Shown: piece after piece, positions 48,501 through 60,800 of the stretch
Layout of the letters: each line of letters begins with the position of its first letter
Position numbering within the stretch: the stretch's first letter is position 1
Assembly: GCF_024298965.1 (NCBI RefSeq)
Contig: NZ_CP085193.1
Span: 11,470,001-11,534,000 of the forward strand
DNA length: 64,000 nt
Direction: 5' to 3'
From: Streptomyces rapamycinicus NRRL 5491
Lineage (GTDB): Bacteria > Actinomycetota > Actinomycetes > Streptomycetales > Streptomycetaceae
Program-made: the position numbers and the translations under genes
Notes under the pieces: model-generated
Databases searched by the model: none
What the model was told of the DNA's origin: nothing
What the model saw: the letters and a program-made list of their open reading frames with translations, nothing else

Positions 48501-48801
48501 CGCACGATCATCAGCGGCTCGGGCACATCGTGCACCACCACCGCGCCGCGCAGCACCGGGGTGCGGTCCACGACATGCTGCCAGGCGGCGGCCAGCACTC
48601 CGGAGTCGCCGACCCCGTCCAGCACGAACGTCGCCTGCTCCACATAGAGCCCTTGGCCCCGCTGGGCCAGGGCATGGAAGACCAGCCCGGACTGGGTCGG
48701 GGTCAGCGGATGGATATCGGCCACGTCCCGGCCGTCGCCCGCCAGCCGGTCGACGGTCTCCTGGTCAAGACCGGCCAGCGGGAAGTCCGACGGCGTCCGC
48801 C
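45590..48801 (-). other. NRPS module 5 (C-A-T), last of NRPS A
   Basis: D-accepting condensation domain (HHVLLDGWS; its start reads [13 protein letters not shown]). The code DALLIGAVV is the hydrophobic class of modules 1 and 10. The usual A8 core [10 protein letters not shown] is replaced by [10 protein letters not shown], a notable change in the hinge region. The carrier [11 protein letters not shown] is followed by the docking tail; no epimerase. Confidence 0.8.
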
Positions 48802-51800
48802 CGCCCGCCTCCGGACGGGTGCACAGCCGGACGATCGCCCGCAGCTCCTCGGCCATCTCCTCCGCGAGTCGGCGCACCGTGGCGCGGTGGTGCAGCGACC
48901 TGGAGTACGACCAGCTGAGTTCGAGCCGCCGGTCCGCCACCCGGCCGATCACATCGAGCAGATGCGGCCGGGGCGCCTCCGGGCTCATATCGCCTTCCAG
49001 CCCACCGGCCAGGGCGTGCAGCAGACCACCCGCCGGGGGCTCCCAGTCCTGCTGGCCCAGATAGTTGAAGCTGATCTTCGGGGTGGCGGGGAGGCCGGAG
49101 GCGGCCACGCCGGACAGCTGGCGCAGCGCGCCGTAGCCCAGGCCGTTCCCGGGGACCGCCCGCAGCCGTTCCTTGACGGCCTTCAGCGTCCGCCCCAGCC
49201 CCCAAGAGGCGGGGGCTTCGAGCGCGACGGGGAACATGCTGGTGAACCAGCCGACCGTACGGGACAGATCGACCCCGTCGAAGATCTCCTCCCGGCCGTG
49301 CCCCTCCAGGGCCACCGTCACCGTGTCCCGGCCGGTCCAGCGTGCCAGTACCCGTCCCAGGGCGCACAGCAGCACGTCGTTGATCCGGGTCCGGTACGCG
49401 CCCGGCACCTCCTGCAGCAGCAGCCGGGTCTCCTCGGCGTCCAGCCGGACGTTCACCTCCTCCGCCGAGGCGGCGGTATTGGGGCCCTCGCCGTCCGTGG
49501 GGAGGTCGCCGTCCGTGGGGAGGCCGACGCCGCCGGGGGAGGCCGCCCAGTGGCCGCGCTCGGCGTCGAAGCCCCCGGCGGCGGTGTGCTCGGCCAGGCG
49601 CAGCGCCCAGGTCCGGAACGACGTGGTCCTGGGGCCAGGCTCCGGCGTCCGGCCCGCCACGATCTGCCGGTAGGCGGTGTCCAGGTCCTCCAGCACGATG
49701 CGCCAGGAGACGGCGTCCACCACCAGGTGGTGGGCCGTCAGCAGCAGTACGGGCCGTTCCGTCTCGCCCCGGGTGAAGAGCGCGGCGCGCAGCAGCGGTC
49801 CCCGGACCAGGTCGAACCCGGTCCTGATCCGCCCGGCCGTCTCCCGCGCCACCGCGTCCCGCCGCTCCGGCGCCACGGCGGACAGATCGTGGACGTCCAG
49901 TACCGGCTCCGTGTCCGGCGGGGCGTTGTGCTGGCGTACGGTGCCGTCGTCGGTCCGCTCGAAGCGCAGCCGCAGGGCGTCATGGTGGGTCAGCACCGTG
50001 GACAGGGCGGTGCGCAGCGCGTTCTCGTCCACCGGCGCGGTCAGTTCGGCCGAGATCGACTGGCTGAAGTGCGCTGCGGTGGCGTCGAGTTGGGCGAAGA
50101 GCCAGTGCTGGATCGGGGTCAGCGGCACCTCGCCGACGACCGGACCCCGCTCGCTCCCGGCCACCGTGGCGGTGGCCTCCCGCGCGGCCGTCGCCAGATC
50201 CGCCACGGTCTGGTGGACGAAGAGGTGGCGCGGGGTCAGCTCGATCCCGGCCCGCCGGGCGGCGGAGACGATCTGGATGCTGAGGATGGAATCGCCGCCG
50301 AGGGCGAAGTAGTTGTCCTCCACGCCGATCCGCTCCACGCCGAGCACCTCCGCCCAGATGGCGGCGAGGGCCTTCTCGGTCTCCGTACGCGGCTCGACGT
50401 GGCCGGTGGCGCGGGCCGCCCAGACGGGTGCGGGCAGCGCCCGCCGGTCCAGCTTGCCGCTCGACCCCAGCGGCAGCCGGTCCAGGACGACCACGGCCGA
50501 GGGGACCATATGGTCCGGCAGACTCGTGGCGAGGAAGGCGCGGATCGCGGTGGTGTCCATCGGCGGGGAGCCCGGGACCCGCACCACATAACCGGCCAGC
50601 CGCTTGTGGCCGCCGGTGTCGACGACCGCCGCGGCCGCCTCGGCGACATCGGGATGGCGCGCCAGCGCCGCCTCGACCTCGCCCAGTTCGATACGGAAAC
50701 CGCGCACCTTGACCTGTTCGTCGGTTCTGCCGAGGTACTCCAGCTGCCCCCGCTCGTCCCAGCGGACCAGGTCGCCGGTGCGGTACATCCGGCCGCCCGC
50801 GGGGCCGTACGGATCGGCCGTGAACCGCTGCGCGGTCAGCCCCGGCCGGCCGAAGTACCCCCGGGCCAGGCCCGGCCCGGCCAGATAGAGCTCTCCCGGC
50901 ACCCCGACCGGCACCGGCCGCATCCGCGCGTCCAGGGCGTAGGCCCGGGTGGCGGCCACCGGGGCGCCGATGGGCGGGGTGCGGTCCGGATCGTCGGGGT
51001 CGCAGATCCAGGCGGTGGCGTAGACGGTGGCCTCGGTGGGCCCGTAGATGTTCGCCACCCGGCAGCCGGGGATGGCCGCCCGGACCTCCTTGACGGTACG
51101 GGCCGCGAGGCCTTCGCCCGCCAGCACCACGGTCCCCGCCGTCACCGAGACCGACCCCTTGCCGAGCACCTGCCCGAGCGCCGAGGGCACGGCGCTGATC
51201 AGGCTCGCCGTTCGGCCTTCCGTTCGCTCGGCCAGGGTGAGCAGATCGCGGACGATCTCGATGGCGCCGCCGGCCAGCAGCGGGCAGAGGATCTCGAAGA
51301 CCGACACATCGAAGTTGAGGGAGGTCGAGGCCACCACATGGGAGAGCTCCCGGGCGCCGAACTCCTCCCGTGCCCACGCGGCCAGCGCCGCCACGCTCTC
51401 ATGGGTGACCACGACGCCCTTGGGCGTACCGGTGGACCCCGAGGTGTGGATGGCGTACGCCGGATGGGCGGGGAGCAGTGGGCCGCGCCGCTCGTCGTCG
51501 CCGACGTTCCGGGCGGGCAGTTGGGCCGGCCGCCCCCGGAACTCCGCGCCGTCCAGCAGGATCCGGCCGCCGCCCGCCCCGGCGGGGATCCGGTCCGCCA
51601 CCTCCTCGGTGGTCACCACCGTGTCCGGGGCGATGTCGCCGAGCATGAAGGCGATCCGCTCCGCCGGATACGCCGGGTCGACCGGGAGATAGGCCGCCCC
51701 GCTCTTGAGCACCGCCAGCACCGCCACCACCAGCTCCGGTGTGCGCGGCAGGGCCAGGGCCACGAAGTGTTCAGGACCGGCGCCCGAGGCGATCAGCAGC

Positions 51801-54800
51801 CGGGCCAGCCGGTTGGCGCGCTCGTTCAGCTCCCGGTAGGTCAGCGGCCCGCCGTCGCCCAGCACCGCCACCGCGTCCGGCGTACGGGCCGCCTGCGCCT
51901 CGAACAGCGCGGGCAGTACCGCGTCCGGCGCGGCGGAGACCGGGCCGCTGAAGCGGTCGAGGATGCCGCGCGTCTCGGCCTCGCCGACCAGCGGCAGTTC
52001 GTCCAGCCGCCGCTCCGGATCGGTCGCCATCTCCACCAGCAGATTCCGCAGACAGCCGCCCAGCCGCTCGATCGTCGGGGCGTCGAACGCGTCGGGGTCG
52101 TAGTCCAGGCAGATCGACAGCCGCTCCTCGGGCGCCACCACCACGCTGAGCGCGTAGTTGGTGGGCTCCACATCCCGCTCCTGCCGGATGCCCAGGCCGT
52201 GGGCGGCGATGGCCTCGCTGTCGAACGGGTAGTTCTCGAAGACCACGATGGAGTCGAAGAGGCTCACCCCGCCGGGCACCTCGCTCCAGCCGCCCAGCTG
52301 CGCCAGGGACACGAACTCGAAGAGCCGGGACTCCGACTGGGCCGACTGCAGCTCCCGCAGCCAGTCCAGCAGTCCGCTCTCCCCGGCCACCCGGACCCGG
52401 GTGGGGATGGTGTTGATGAACACTCCGACCATGGACTCGACACCCGGCAGCGCGGCCGGCCGCCCCGAGACGGTGGTGCCGAAGCACAGGTCGTCGGCCC
52501 CGGTGTACCGGGACAGCAGCAGCGCCCAGGCGCCCTGCACCACCGTGTTCATGGTCAGCCCGCCCCGCTGCGCGGTGGTACGCAGCCGGGCGGACTCCTC
52601 GGCGTCCAGCGTGACCCGGTGCGAGCCCGAGGAGGCGCTGCGGTGGGCCTCCGGCTCGGGCCGGTCCCGCGGCAGTTCGGTGGGCGAGGTGAACCCGGCC
52701 AGCGCCGTACGCCAGTACCGCTCGGCCTCCGCCGTGTCCTGCTCGCCCAGCCAGCCCAGGTACTCGCGGAACGGCCGGCGGGCGGGCACCACGGGCGCCC
52801 GTTCCGAGGTCAGCGCCGCATACCGCTCGCAGACCTCGTCGAAGACCTGCGCCGCGCTCCAGCCGTCGAGCAGCACATGGTGGAAGGTCCACACGATCCG
52901 CACCTCGTCGGCGGACAGCCGGATCAGCGCCAGCCGCATCAGCGGCGCCGTGGCCAGGTCGATCCCCTCGGCCCGGTCCTCGGCGAGCATCCGGAGCAGC
53001 TCGGCCTCGCGCCACTCCTCGGGCCGCCGGGTCCAGTCGTGGTGGACGATCCGGAGCGCCGCCCGGTCCGTCACGACCTGGAGCGGCTCCGGGGTGTCCG
53101 CCCACACCAGATGGGTGCGCAGGATCGGATTGGCGTCCACCGTCTGCCGCCACGCGGTGGCCAGCGCCCGCGGATCGCCCGCCCCGGTCAGCGTCAGCTG
53201 GACCTGGTTGACATACGCGTCCGACGCCGGGTCCATCAGCCCGTGGAACAGCATCCCGGCCTGGGTCGGGGTCAGCGGATAGATGTCCTCCACCGCCCGG
53301 CCGTCGGCGGCGATCCGGTCCACCGCGGCCTGGTCGAGCCGGGCCAGCGGGAAGTCCGACGGGGTGCGGCCGCCCGCCCCGGGGCCGGCGCAGTGGCCGA
53401 TGATCTCTTCCAGCGCGCGAAGCATCCCCCGCGCCAGCCCGGCCACCGTCTCCTCGGTGTGCGTCCCCGAGCCGTAGTACCAGGTGATCTCCAGGCACCT
53501 GCGCTCCACCCGGCCCACGACGTCCATCAGATGCGCCCGGGCCGTGTCGGGCGCGGCGTCACCGCCGAGACCGTCCCGTACGGTGCGGACGAGACCGCTG
53601 TCGTCGTCCGCCGCCGACCAGTCGAACTGCCCGAGGTAGTTGAAGCTGATCCCCGGCTCCGCCGCGTCCAGGAGCCCGGAGCCGGGGGAGAGGTGGCGCA
53701 GCGCGCCGTAGCCGATGCCGCGTGCGGGCACCGCCCGCAACTGCTCCTTGACGGACTTCAGCGTCTCGCCCCAGCCGCCGCCCGGCACGTCCAGGGCGAC
53801 CGGATAGAGGCTGGTGAACCAGCCGACGGTGCGGGACAGGTCCACCCCGTCCAGCAGATGCTCCTCCCGGCCGTGGCCCTCCAGGTCCACGGCGATCCGG
53901 CGCCGCCCGGTCCAGCCGCCGAGCACCCGGCCCAGCGCCGCGAGCAGCACATCGTCCACACGGGTGCGGTAGACCTCGGGGACCTGCCGCAGCAGCGCCT
54001 CGGTGCGCTCCCGGTCGAGACGGACGGTGACCGACGCCATGGATGCCACCGTGTTGTCCCCTTCACCGTCCACGGGCAGTCCCGCGGCGCACTCCGCGGT
54101 CACCGCCCGCCAGTGGGGGAGTTCGGCGTCGAAACCACCGGCGGCGGTGTGCTCGGTGAGCTTTCGGGACCAGTCCCGTACGGAGGTGGTGCGTGGGCCG
54201 AGGTCGGCCCGGTTGTCCGTGAGCAGTTGCCGGTACGCGGTGTTCAGATCCTCCAGCAGCACCCGCCAGGAGACCCCGTCCACCACCAGGTGGTGGGCGG
54301 TCAGGAAGAGTGTCGGCCGCTGGCCGTCGCCACGGTGGAACAGCCGCGCTGCCAGCAGCGGGCCCCGCGCCAGGTCGAACCCGGCCTGCGCCTCGGCCAT
54401 CGCCGCGGCCTCGGCGGCCCGGCACTGGTCCGCGTCGAGCCCCGACAGGTCGTGCTCCCGCAGGGGCGCCGGGGCCGTCAGGTCCGGCTGCGGGCAGTAC
54501 TGTCCCGGGCCTCCGTCGGCGCCGGGCCCGAACCGCGTGCGCAGCGCGTCATGGTGGACCAGCAGCGCGTCGAGCGCCGCGCGCAGCGCGCGGAGGTCGG
54601 GCTCCCGCTGGAGTTCCACGACCACGGACTGGTCGAAGTGGCCGGGCCGGTCGGTCCGCATCCCGAAGAACCAGTGCTGGATCGGGGTGAGCGGTACCTC
54701 GCCGGTCACCGGCCCGGTGTCGGCGGCGGGCGTGGCGGTGGGCGTGGTGACGGCTGCGAGCGAGGCGATGGTGGGATGCCGGAAGAGCTCGCGGGGGGTG

Positions 54801-57800
54801 AAGGCCAGCCCCGCCTGCCGGGCGCGGGAGGCCACCTGGATGCTGAGGATCGAATCCCCGCCCAGATGGAAGAAGTTGTCCTCGGCGCCGATCCGCTCCC
54901 GGCCCAGCAGGGTGCCCCAGATCTCCGCGAGGGCCCGCTCGGTGTCGGTACGGGGCGCCACATAGCCCGCCGTCCCGGCCGCCGCCGGGTCGGGCGCGGG
55001 CAGCCGTCGGCGGTCCACCTTGCCGTTGCGGGTGAGCGGCAGCGCGTCGAGGGTGACGAACGCCGAGGGCACCATGTAGTCGGGCAGCAGGCCGCCCAGG
55101 AAGGACCGCAGCTCCCCGGCGTCCGGCACCTCGGCCCCGCCCACCGGCACCGCGTAGCCGGTCAGCAGCGTGCGGTCGCCCACCCGGGAGAGCGCGACGA
55201 CCGCCTCCGCCACGGCCTCGTGGCGGGTCAGCGCCGCCTCGATCTCGCCCGGCTCGATGCGGAAGCCCCGGACCTTCAGCTGGTCGTCGGCGCGGCCCAC
55301 GAAGCGCAGTTCACCGTGGTCGGTCCAGGCCACGATGTCCCCGGTGCGGTACATCCGGGAGCCGGACGGCCCGAACGGATCGGCGACGTACCGCTCGGCG
55401 GTGGCGCCGGGGCGGCCGTGGTAGCCGCGCGCCACCCCGGCCCCCGCGATGTACAACTCCCCGGGGATGCCCGGCGGTTGCGGCTGGAGGGCGCCGTCGA
55501 GGACGTACGTGCGGGTGTTGTCCAGCGGCCGCCCGATGGGCAGCGAGCGCGGCAGCTCCTCCCCGGCGCGGAAGGGGCGCCGGGTGGCGAACGTCGTGGT
55601 CTCGGTGGGCCCGTAGCCGTCCGTCACCGTCAGCTCGGGGCAGGCCGCGAGCACCCGGCGCACCGCGCCCGGGGGCACCGCCTCGCCGCCGGTCCACACC
55701 TCCCGGGCGCCGCGCAGACACTCCGGCGCCTCCTGCGCCAGCAGCCGGAACAGCCCGGCGGTCAGCCACAGGCAGCTCACCCCGTACTCGGCGACCGCCC
55801 GGCGCACGGTGTCCGCGTCCACGTCCCCGGCGGGCGCCAGCACGGCCCGGCCGCCGCGCAGCAGCGGCACCCACAGCTCGTATGTCGAGGCGTCGAACGC
55901 CTGGGGCGAGTGCACCAGCACCCGGTCGTGGTCCGCGAAGGCGCGGTCGGCGACGAGGGCGGCCACATCGCGGTGGCGCACCGCGATCCCCTTGGGCCGC
56001 CCGGTGGAGCCCGAAGTGAACATCAGATACAGGGCGTTGTCGGGGGAGAGCGCCACGCTCGGCGGCCCCGACGGGCTGTCGCCGCCGCCGTCGCCGGGCC
56101 CGGAGACCACGAGCAGGGTCCGCGCGGCGTCCGAGGTGCCCGCCGCCGTGCGCTCCCACGCGCGGTCGGTCAGCAGCACCTCCGCGCCCGCCTCCGCCAG
56201 CACGCTCCGCAGCCGGTCCCCGGGGGCGCGGGTGTCCAGCGGTACGTACACCCCGCCCGCCTTGACGACCGCCAGCAGCGCCACCACCAGCTCCACCGAC
56301 CGGTCCATCAGGACGGCCACCGGGCGCTCCGGGCCGACGCCGTGTCCGATGAGCCGGTGGGCCAGCCGGTTGGCGCGGCTGTCCAGCTCCCGGTAGCTCA
56401 CCGGGCCCGCCTCGCCGTCCAGGGCCACCGCGTCCGGCGCACACCGCACCCGCTCGGCGAACAGCCCGGCCACCGTGGACTCGGGCAGCGGAACGGCGGT
56501 GTCGTTCCACTCCCGGAGCACCTGGTGGCGCCGGGTGGCGGTGAGCGTCGGAAGGTGTGCGGGCGCCCGGTCCGGGGTGTCGGCCATGGCCGTCAGCAGC
56601 ACCGTCAGATACTCCGCCATCCGCCGGGCGGTGGCCTCGTCGAACAGCGCCGGGTCGTAGCCGAGCCGCAGCGCCAGCTCCGCACCGGGGTAGACCACCA
56701 GGGACAGCGGGTAGTTGGTGGTCTCGACGCCGTTCAACTCGCGCAGGGCGAGACCGTGCGCGGCGGCGAGGTCCCCGCCGATCGGATAGTTCTCGAAGAC
56801 CACGATGGAGTCGAAGAGGTTCACCCGCTCGGGCAGACCGGTCCAGGACCGCAGCCGGGTGAGTGGCACGAAGTCGAACCGCCGGTCCTCGGTCTGCCCG
56901 GACTGCACCGCGCTCAGCCAGGACAGCAGGGTGGACCCGGCCGGCACCGTGAGGCGGGCCGGCACGGTGGTGATGAACAGCCCGTTCATCGTCTCCACGC
57001 CCGGCAGCTCCGGCGGCCGTCCGGACACCGTGGTCCCGAAGACCACGTCCTCGCGGCCGGACTGCCGGGCCAGCAGCAGCGCCCAGGCGCCCTGCACCAC
57101 CGTGTTCAGGGTCAGCCCCTCGTCCCGGGCCAGGGCCTGGAGCCGCTGGGTGGTGGCGGCGGGCAGGGTCACGCGGAGATCCTCGGTGGACTCGGCGTGA
57201 TGGGTCTCGGTGGGCTCCCGGTCGTACGGCAGCGGGGTGGGCTCGGTGAGATCGCCCAGCCGGGTCCGCCAGTGCTCCTCGGCCAGGGCCCCGTCGCGCT
57301 CCCGCAACCAGGCCACATAGTCGCCGAACGGGCGGCGGCCGGGCAGCCCGGCGGCCATGGCCGCGCCGGACGCCCCGTCACGCGCCCGTGCGTGGCAGTG
57401 GAAGACGTCGGAGAGCACCTGGAACAGGCTCCAGCCGTCCAGGATCAGATGGTGGAACGTCCACACCACCTGGACCTCGGTCTCCGACAGCCGTGCCAGC
57501 GCCAGCCGCGTCAGCGGTGCGGCGGCCAGGTCCAGGCCGCGCTCCCGGTCCTCGGCGAGGAACCTCCGCAGCTCCTCCCGGCGCTCGTCAGGGCCGGACA
57601 GATGACGCCAGTCGAGCAGGGCCACCGGGATCCGGACCCCGCGCTCCACCACCTGGACCGGCTCGGGAACCCCCTCCCACACCGCGCGGGCGCGTAACAC
57701 CTGGGTGCGGTCGGCGACCTGCTGCCAGGCCGCGGCCAGCGCCGCCGGCTCCGGCACCCCGCCGAGGACGAAGGTGAGCTGCTGGAAGTAGGCCCGCCGG

Positions 57801-60800
57801 TCGTCCTGCGCCAGCGCGTGGAACAGCATGCCCGCCTGGGTGGGGGTGAGTGGGTAGATGTCCTCCACCGTGCCCCCGTTCCCGGCCAGCCGGTCCACGG
57901 CGGCCTGGTCGAGGGCGGCGAGCGGGAAGTCGGACGGGGTGCGGCCGCCCGCGCCGGGCGCGCCGCCGTGCCGGGCGATCTCGCACAGCGCCTCGCGGAA
58001 CTCCCCGGCGAGCCGGGCGACCGTCTCCTCCCGGTGCAGATTCGCGGAGTAGAACCAGGTGAACTCCAGGTCGTCACCCTCGACCCGGCCCACCACCTCC
58101 AGCGGATGCGGGCGCGGCGAGGTGGGGTCGGCGTCCAGGGCCAGCTCCCGGTGCAGACCGCGGAAGAGCCCGTCGGCACCGCCCGGCGCCCCGAACCGGC
58201 CCAGGTAGTTGAAGCTGATCCCGGCGGTGGGGCCGTCGGGGAGGCCCGCGCCGTCGAGCAGATGGCGCCGCACCCCGTAGCCAAGACCACGCCGCGGCAC
58301 GGCCCGCATCTGCTCCTTGACGGACTTGAGGACCTCGCCCCAGCCGCCGTCCGGGAGGTCGAGCGCCACCGGGAAGCGGGTGGTGAACCAGCCGACCGTA
58401 CGGGACAGATCCAGGTCCGCGAAGAGCTCCTCGCGGCCGTGGCCCTCCACGTCCACCGGCACCCGGGCGCGCCCGGTCCAGCGGCGCAGCACCCGGGCCA
58501 GGGCGCTCAGCAGCACGTCGTTGACCTGTGTGCGGTAGACCTCGGGAAGCGTCTGGAGGAGTGCGGCGGTCTCCTCCGGGCCGAGCCGGACGGTGACCGA
58601 CCGGGCCGAGGCATAGGTGTTCTCCGCCTCGTGCACCCCGTCCGACCCGTGCAGGTCCGTAGGCAGCGAGGGGTCGCAGGCCCCGGCCAGGCCGGTCCAG
58701 TACGCCTCCTCGTCGGCGAACCCGCCCTCCCCGGCATGGGTGTTGAGCCGCAGCGCCCAGCGGCGCAGCGGGGAGGACTTCGGGGGAAGCCCGGCCCCCT
58801 CGCCCCGGGCCGCCCGACGGTAGGCGCTGTCGAGATCCTCCAGGACGACGCGCCAGGACACCCCGTCCACCACCGCGTGATGGATGGTGAGGTGGAGGAC
58901 CGGGCGCGGCCCGGCGTCCCGGTCCAGCACCGCCCGCATCAGCGGCCCCTCGGCCAGGTCGAAGCGGCCCAGGTGCGCGGCGCCGGTGTTCTCGAGCGGT
59001 ACGCGGACGGCCGCCGCGTCCTCGATCCACTGGTACCAGCCGCCGCCCCGGCGCCCGAAGCGGGAGCGCAGGGCGTCATGGTGGTCCACCAGCGCGTCCA
59101 GGGCGTGGCGCAGCGCGTCCTCGTCCACGTCCTCGGGCAGCACCAGCGAGATGGTCTGGTTGAAGTGGCCGGCCCGCTCGGGGTCGGCGGTGAACAGCCA
59201 GTGCTGAATGGGGGTCAGCGGCAGCTCCCCGGTGGCCGTGTCGTCCCCGCCGGAGACGGGCTCGGCCGGGGCGGTGGTGGTGTCCAGGTGCAGGGCCAGC
59301 GCGGCGATCGTCTGATGGCGGTAGACATCGCGCGAGGTGACGGCGAGCCCGGCCTGGCGTGCCTGGGAGACCAGCTGGATGCTGAGGATCGAATCGCCGC
59401 CGAGGGAGAAGAAGTTGTCCTCCATCCCCACGCGGTCCACCCGCAGGATCCGGGCCCAGACCGTCGCCAGGGCCCGCTCGGTGGCGGTCCGGGGCGCCAC
59501 ATAGCCCGGTGCCGCGGCCTCGGCCCAGTCCGGCTCGGGGAGCCGGCCGCGGTCCAGCTTGCCGTTGGGGTTGAGGGGCATCCGCTCCAGGACGACGACG
59601 GAGGCGGGCACCATGTAGTCGGGCAGCGAGCGCCGCAGGAACCGCCGCAGCCCCGCCGGGTCGGGCCCGGCGCTCGCGGCGGCCACCACATAGGCGATCA
59701 GCCGCTGGCGGCCGTGCGTCTCCCGGGCGACGGCCGCCGCCTCGGCGATGTCCGGATGGCGCAGCAGCGCCGTCTCCACCTCGCCCAGTTCGATGCGGAA
59801 GCCGCGGATCTTCACCTGGTCATCGGCTCTGCCGACGTACTCCAGCTGACCCTCGCCGTTCCAGCGGACCAGGTCACCGGTGCGGTACATCCGGCTGCCG
59901 GGCGGCCCCAAGGGGTCCGCGAGAAAGCGGTGGGCGGTCAGCCCGGGCCGCCGCAGATAGCCCCGGGCCAGGCCCTGCCCGCCCAGATACAGCTCACCGG
60001 TCACCCCGGGCGGCACCAGCCGCAGCGTCGGGTCCAGGACGTACGCGCGGGTGCCCGCGACCGGGCGGCCGATCGGCGGGGCCTGCGCGGGCGCCCGGCC
60101 GTCGCAGAACCAGCCGGTGGCGTACACCGTGGCCTCGGTCGGTCCGTAGAGATTGGCGATCCGGCAGGACGGCATGGCCTCCCGGATGTCCCGTACGGTC
60201 TGGGCGGGCAGCGCCTCGCCCGCCAGTACGACGGTCCGGGCCCAGTCCGCCGGGCGATCCCCGCCCAGCAGCCGGGAGAACACCGACGGCACCCCGCTGA
60301 GCAGCCCCGTCGCCCGCGGCCGCCCCTCGGGATCGGTGAGGGCGAGCAGGTCGCGCACCACCTCGACGCTGCCGCCGGCCAGCAGCGGGCAGAGGATCTC
60401 GAAGACCGACACATCGAAGTTGAGCGAGGTCGAGGCGACCACGTCGGTCAGCCGCTCCCGCCCCAGCTCCGCCTCGGCCCAGGCCGCGAGCCCCGCCACG
60501 GCGTGGTGGGTCACCACCACGCCCTTGGGCCGGCCGGTCGATCCGGAGGTGTAGATGACATAGGCGGGATGGGCCGGGAAGAGCGGCCGGAGCCGTTCGG
60601 CGTCGGTGATGTCGCCGTCCGCGAGCCCGCCCAGCCGGGCGCGTACCTCCGGGTCGTCCAGCAGCAGCGGCGCGGCGTCCGCGGGCAGGCAGCCGGCCGC
60701 CCCGGTGGTGGTGAGGACGGTCGAGGGCGCGGCGTCCGCCAGCATGAACGCGATGCGCTCGGCCGGGTATCCGGGGTCCACCGGCAGATATCCGGCGCCC

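Noticed and set aside
31575..57697. Very long open frames on the plus strand opposite the NRPS genes (for example 45458-57697, 39384-46250, 31575-39101)
   Set aside because: They are antisense shadows caused by extreme GC bias. Their translations are His/Arg/Gly/Pro-rich with no domains, while the minus strand shows continuous C, A, T and E motifs.
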